A stretch of 7,513 bases of DNA. Source: a bacterium HR12. Lineage in GTDB: Bacteria; Actinomycetota; UBA4738; HRBIN12. Made by a program: the position numbers and the translations under genes. Where the stretch lies: positions 1 through 7,513 of the forward strand of contig BEHO01000047.1 in the NCBI GenBank assembly GCA_002898915.1. Reading direction: 5' to 3'. Below the pieces are notes generated by a model, which did not search any database, was not told where the DNA came from, and was given only the letters and a program-made list of their open reading frames with translations. This document shows, piece by piece, positions 6,408-7,513 of this stretch (position 1 is the first letter of the stretch; each line of letters starts with the position of its first letter).

Positions 6408-6728
6408 CCCAACCTCCGGAAGAACCCGATCGCGGCCCGGCGACGATCCTCGTCGCGCTCGAAGCGCGGCGGTTCGTAGTCGTCCACCGCCAGGGTATCG
6501 GCCCAGTCGACGCTCGGAGCCACCGCCTCGGGATCCACGCCGGCGGCGCGGGCGCGGGCCTCGAGCTCCCGGATCCGCGCGCTCGGCGAGCTCGGCCCGG
6601 AACGGATCGCCCCTCGGAGCGCGCCCCCGCTCGCGCGCCAGCGCGACGAGATCGGCGTCGGTCGCCGAGGGGTGAGCGGCCCGCAGCGCCTCCCAGAGGG
6701 GGGCCGGGATCTCGATCCCGTCGCTCAT
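6404..6728 (-). CDS. Small unknown protein interrupted by an apparent frameshift
   Basis: The gene spans 325 nt, one more than a multiple of three, so it cannot be read in one frame as given. From the ATG at 6728, residues 1-50 (MSDGIEIPAPLWEALRAAHP onward, ending AELAER) look like normal coding sequence. Beyond the CGCGCGC tract at 6576-6582 that frame becomes Arg/Gly-rich. The +1 frame instead gives a helical, acidic, strongly GC3-biased sequence: RIRELEARARAAGVDPEAV, then VDWADTLAVDDYEPPRFERD, ending IGFFRRLG and TGA at 6404-6406. Removing one base or adding a CG pair restores about 107-108 aa. That stop overlaps the phosphatase GTG by four bases, exactly like the other junctions, which supports this reading. 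GGAGGAG precedes the ATG, which overlaps the upstream stop as ATGA. I recognise no family. A basic-to-acidic helical adaptor is all that can be described. Sequencing error, true mutation, or rarely a recoding event are the choices. Confidence 0.65.
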
Positions 6729-7108
6729 CGCTCCTCCCCCAGGGCGCGCTCGAGGGCCTCGAGCCGCGCCTCGTACCGAACGATCTCCCGCTCGAGCCGA
6801 GGGACGAGCCATCCCTCCGTCATCGCGATCTCCCGCTCCCGCATCCGGGCCGCCCGCTCGAGGGCCTCGGCGCGCGTGGCGCGCTCGTACAGCTCGAACC
6901 GGAAGGCCGACTCCGCGCCGATCAGCGCGCGGAGCGCCTCGCGGAGCTCGTCGGCGCTCGGGCTCGCGGCCTCGACGACGAGATCCACGGCGCCGGCGAG
7001 CAGGGTGGGGGCCTCCTCGGGATCCCCCGGGACGGTGGTCGTCGCGCCCCCGCGCGCGGGATCGGCGGCGAGGAGGCGGATCGCGGCGAGCGACGCGCCC
7101 CCGGTCAC
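6725..7108 (-). CDS. Small helical/coiled-coil protein of unknown function
   Basis: A 127-aa protein with no family I recognise. Residues 1-50 are mildly hydrophobic and Ala/Pro/Gly-rich with short helix-like stretches (SLAAIRLLAADPA, then GAVDLVVEAASPS), but no real membrane segment. Residues 52-127 form a long, charged, heptad-like helical region (about 55-98 and 101-124) rich in Arg, Glu, Leu and Ala, so a coiled coil is likely. It sits directly after the dynamin-like gene and overlaps it by four bases (GTGA), so it may act as a partner or regulator of that GTPase, which is inference from context. The GTG start at 7108 is preceded by a GGGGGG-TGAG stretch; its stop overlaps the next ATG as ATGA. 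Codon bias matches the neighbours. Confidence 0.75.
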   Translation of the reverse strand: MTGGASLAAIRLLAADPARGGATTTVPGDPEEAPTLLAGAVDLVVEAASPSADELREALRALIGAESAFRFELYERATRAEALERAARMREREIAMTEGWLVPRLEREIVRYEARLEALERALGEER

Positions 7109-7513
7109 GGCTCACCCCCCGCGAGCTCGCGCAGACGCCGGATGAGGTCGTCGAGGCGCTCCCGCGCCGCGCGGAGCCCGGGATCGACCGCCCGGGCGTC
7201 GGCGTCGGCCCGCTCGCGCTCGGACCGCTCGAGGCCGCGGCGGATCGCATCCACCGCGTCCCGCAGACGTGCGTCCAGCGCTCGCTCGAGCTCGAGCCGG
7301 CTGCGCTCCAGCCGCTGGGAGAGGTCGTAGCGCAGGCGACCGCGGTGCTTGTCCACGGTCTCGCGGATCCGGTCGTCCATCTCCCGCAGCGCGCGGCGCC
7401 GAGCGGTCTCCGTCGGCAGGAAGCGGCGGACGTCCGGCAGGATCGACTCGACGATCGTGGGGACCTCGAAGAACGAGTAGGAGAAGCCGGATCCTCCGGC
7501 GAGCCCGACCTCG
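7105..7513 (-). CDS. Dynamin-like GTPase, C-terminal part (5' end outside the window)
   Basis: The frame is open from the window edge to TGA at 7105-7107 and gives 135 residues of a larger protein. The edge part reads EVGLAGGSGFSYSFFEVPTI, then VESILPDVRRFLPTETARRR, followed by a continuous charged helical region to the end (RLRYDLSQRLERSRLELERA and onward). A loop of aromatic and hydrophobic residues, then a basic hinge and a long amphipathic helical tail, resembles the membrane-tip/stalk end of bacterial dynamin-family proteins, which remodel or tether membranes using GTP. The GTPase motifs (P-loop, DxxG, TKxD) would lie upstream and cannot be seen, so the family call rests on the tail alone. 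An ATG at 7380 is internal; starting there would cut the conserved-looking segment. Alternatives are another coiled-coil membrane-associated protein. Confidence 0.6.
   Translation of the reverse strand, partial: EVGLAGGSGFSYSFFEVPTIVESILPDVRRFLPTETARRRALREMDDRIRETVDKHRGRLRYDLSQRLERSRLELERALDARLRDAVDAIRRGLERSERERADADARAVDPGLRAARERLDDLIRRLRELAGGEP

Noticed and set aside
6576..6582. Programmed ribosomal frameshift at the CGCGCGC tract
   Set aside because: No X-XXY-YYZ slippery heptamer or defined +1 stop-linked signal is visible, and the shift required is +1 or -2. An indel is simpler.
6408..6728. A genuine N-terminal fusion of the small protein to the histidine phosphatase
   Set aside because: The linking residues are Arg/Gly-rich and out-of-frame-like, while the alternative frame is clearly coding and ends in an overlap with a start that has its own ribosome-binding site. 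It remains possible only if homologues show the same fusion.
5579..7330. Long plus-strand open frame of 583 codons across the six-gene unit
   Set aside because: It is arginine/proline/serine-rich low-complexity sequence opposite well-supported genes, so it is a GC-driven shadow.

Overview
This is a very GC-rich, densely packed bacterial chromosome segment with strong G/C bias at third codon positions and frequent GTG starts. A LytR-CpsA-Psr (LCP) cell-envelope protein, TANNNT-type -10 elements and a protein that resembles the DUF6062 family suggest a high-GC Actinobacteriota or Chloroflexota lineage, possibly an environmental genome. That placement is inference from gene content only. I see no tRNA, rRNA, CRISPR array, insertion sequence or integrase.

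Layout. (1) Left minus-strand unit, 3211 down to 1: a 251-aa single-pass membrane protein with an NTF2-like-looking outer domain, then an LCP transferase (TGATG overlap), then a CaCA-type sodium/calcium antiporter, then probably the first 13 codons of another gene that leaves the window at base 1. (2) 3281-4669, plus strand: nhaA, a Na+/H+ antiporter, divergent from unit 1 across about 70 bp. (3) Right minus-strand unit, 7513 down to 4733, convergent with nhaA. It holds six genes: the C-terminal part of a dynamin-like GTPase (truncated by the window edge), a 127-aa helical protein, a 108-aa small protein whose frame is broken by an apparent frameshift, a histidine phosphatase, a zinc-ribbon/HEAT protein, and a protein with two CxxC...CxxH units.

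The first two units look like housekeeping envelope and ion-homeostasis genes: NhaA and the CaCA protein both exchange cations across the membrane, and the LCP protein attaches polymers to the cell wall. The third unit is the most unusual part. All five of its junctions are 4-bp start/stop overlaps (GTGA, ATGA, GTGA, ATGA, GTGA), most with a good ribosome-binding site just upstream, so the six products are probably made together. A dynamin-like membrane GTPase coupled to two small helical proteins, a phosphatase and two zinc-motif proteins is not a system I recognise.

One sequence anomaly needs attention. Near 6576-6582 (a CGCGCGC tract) the coding signal of the small protein jumps frame. As written, the upstream half is fused in frame to the histidine phosphatase (311 aa). 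With one base fewer or two more, the sequence instead gives a clean small protein ending in a 4-bp overlap with the phosphatase.
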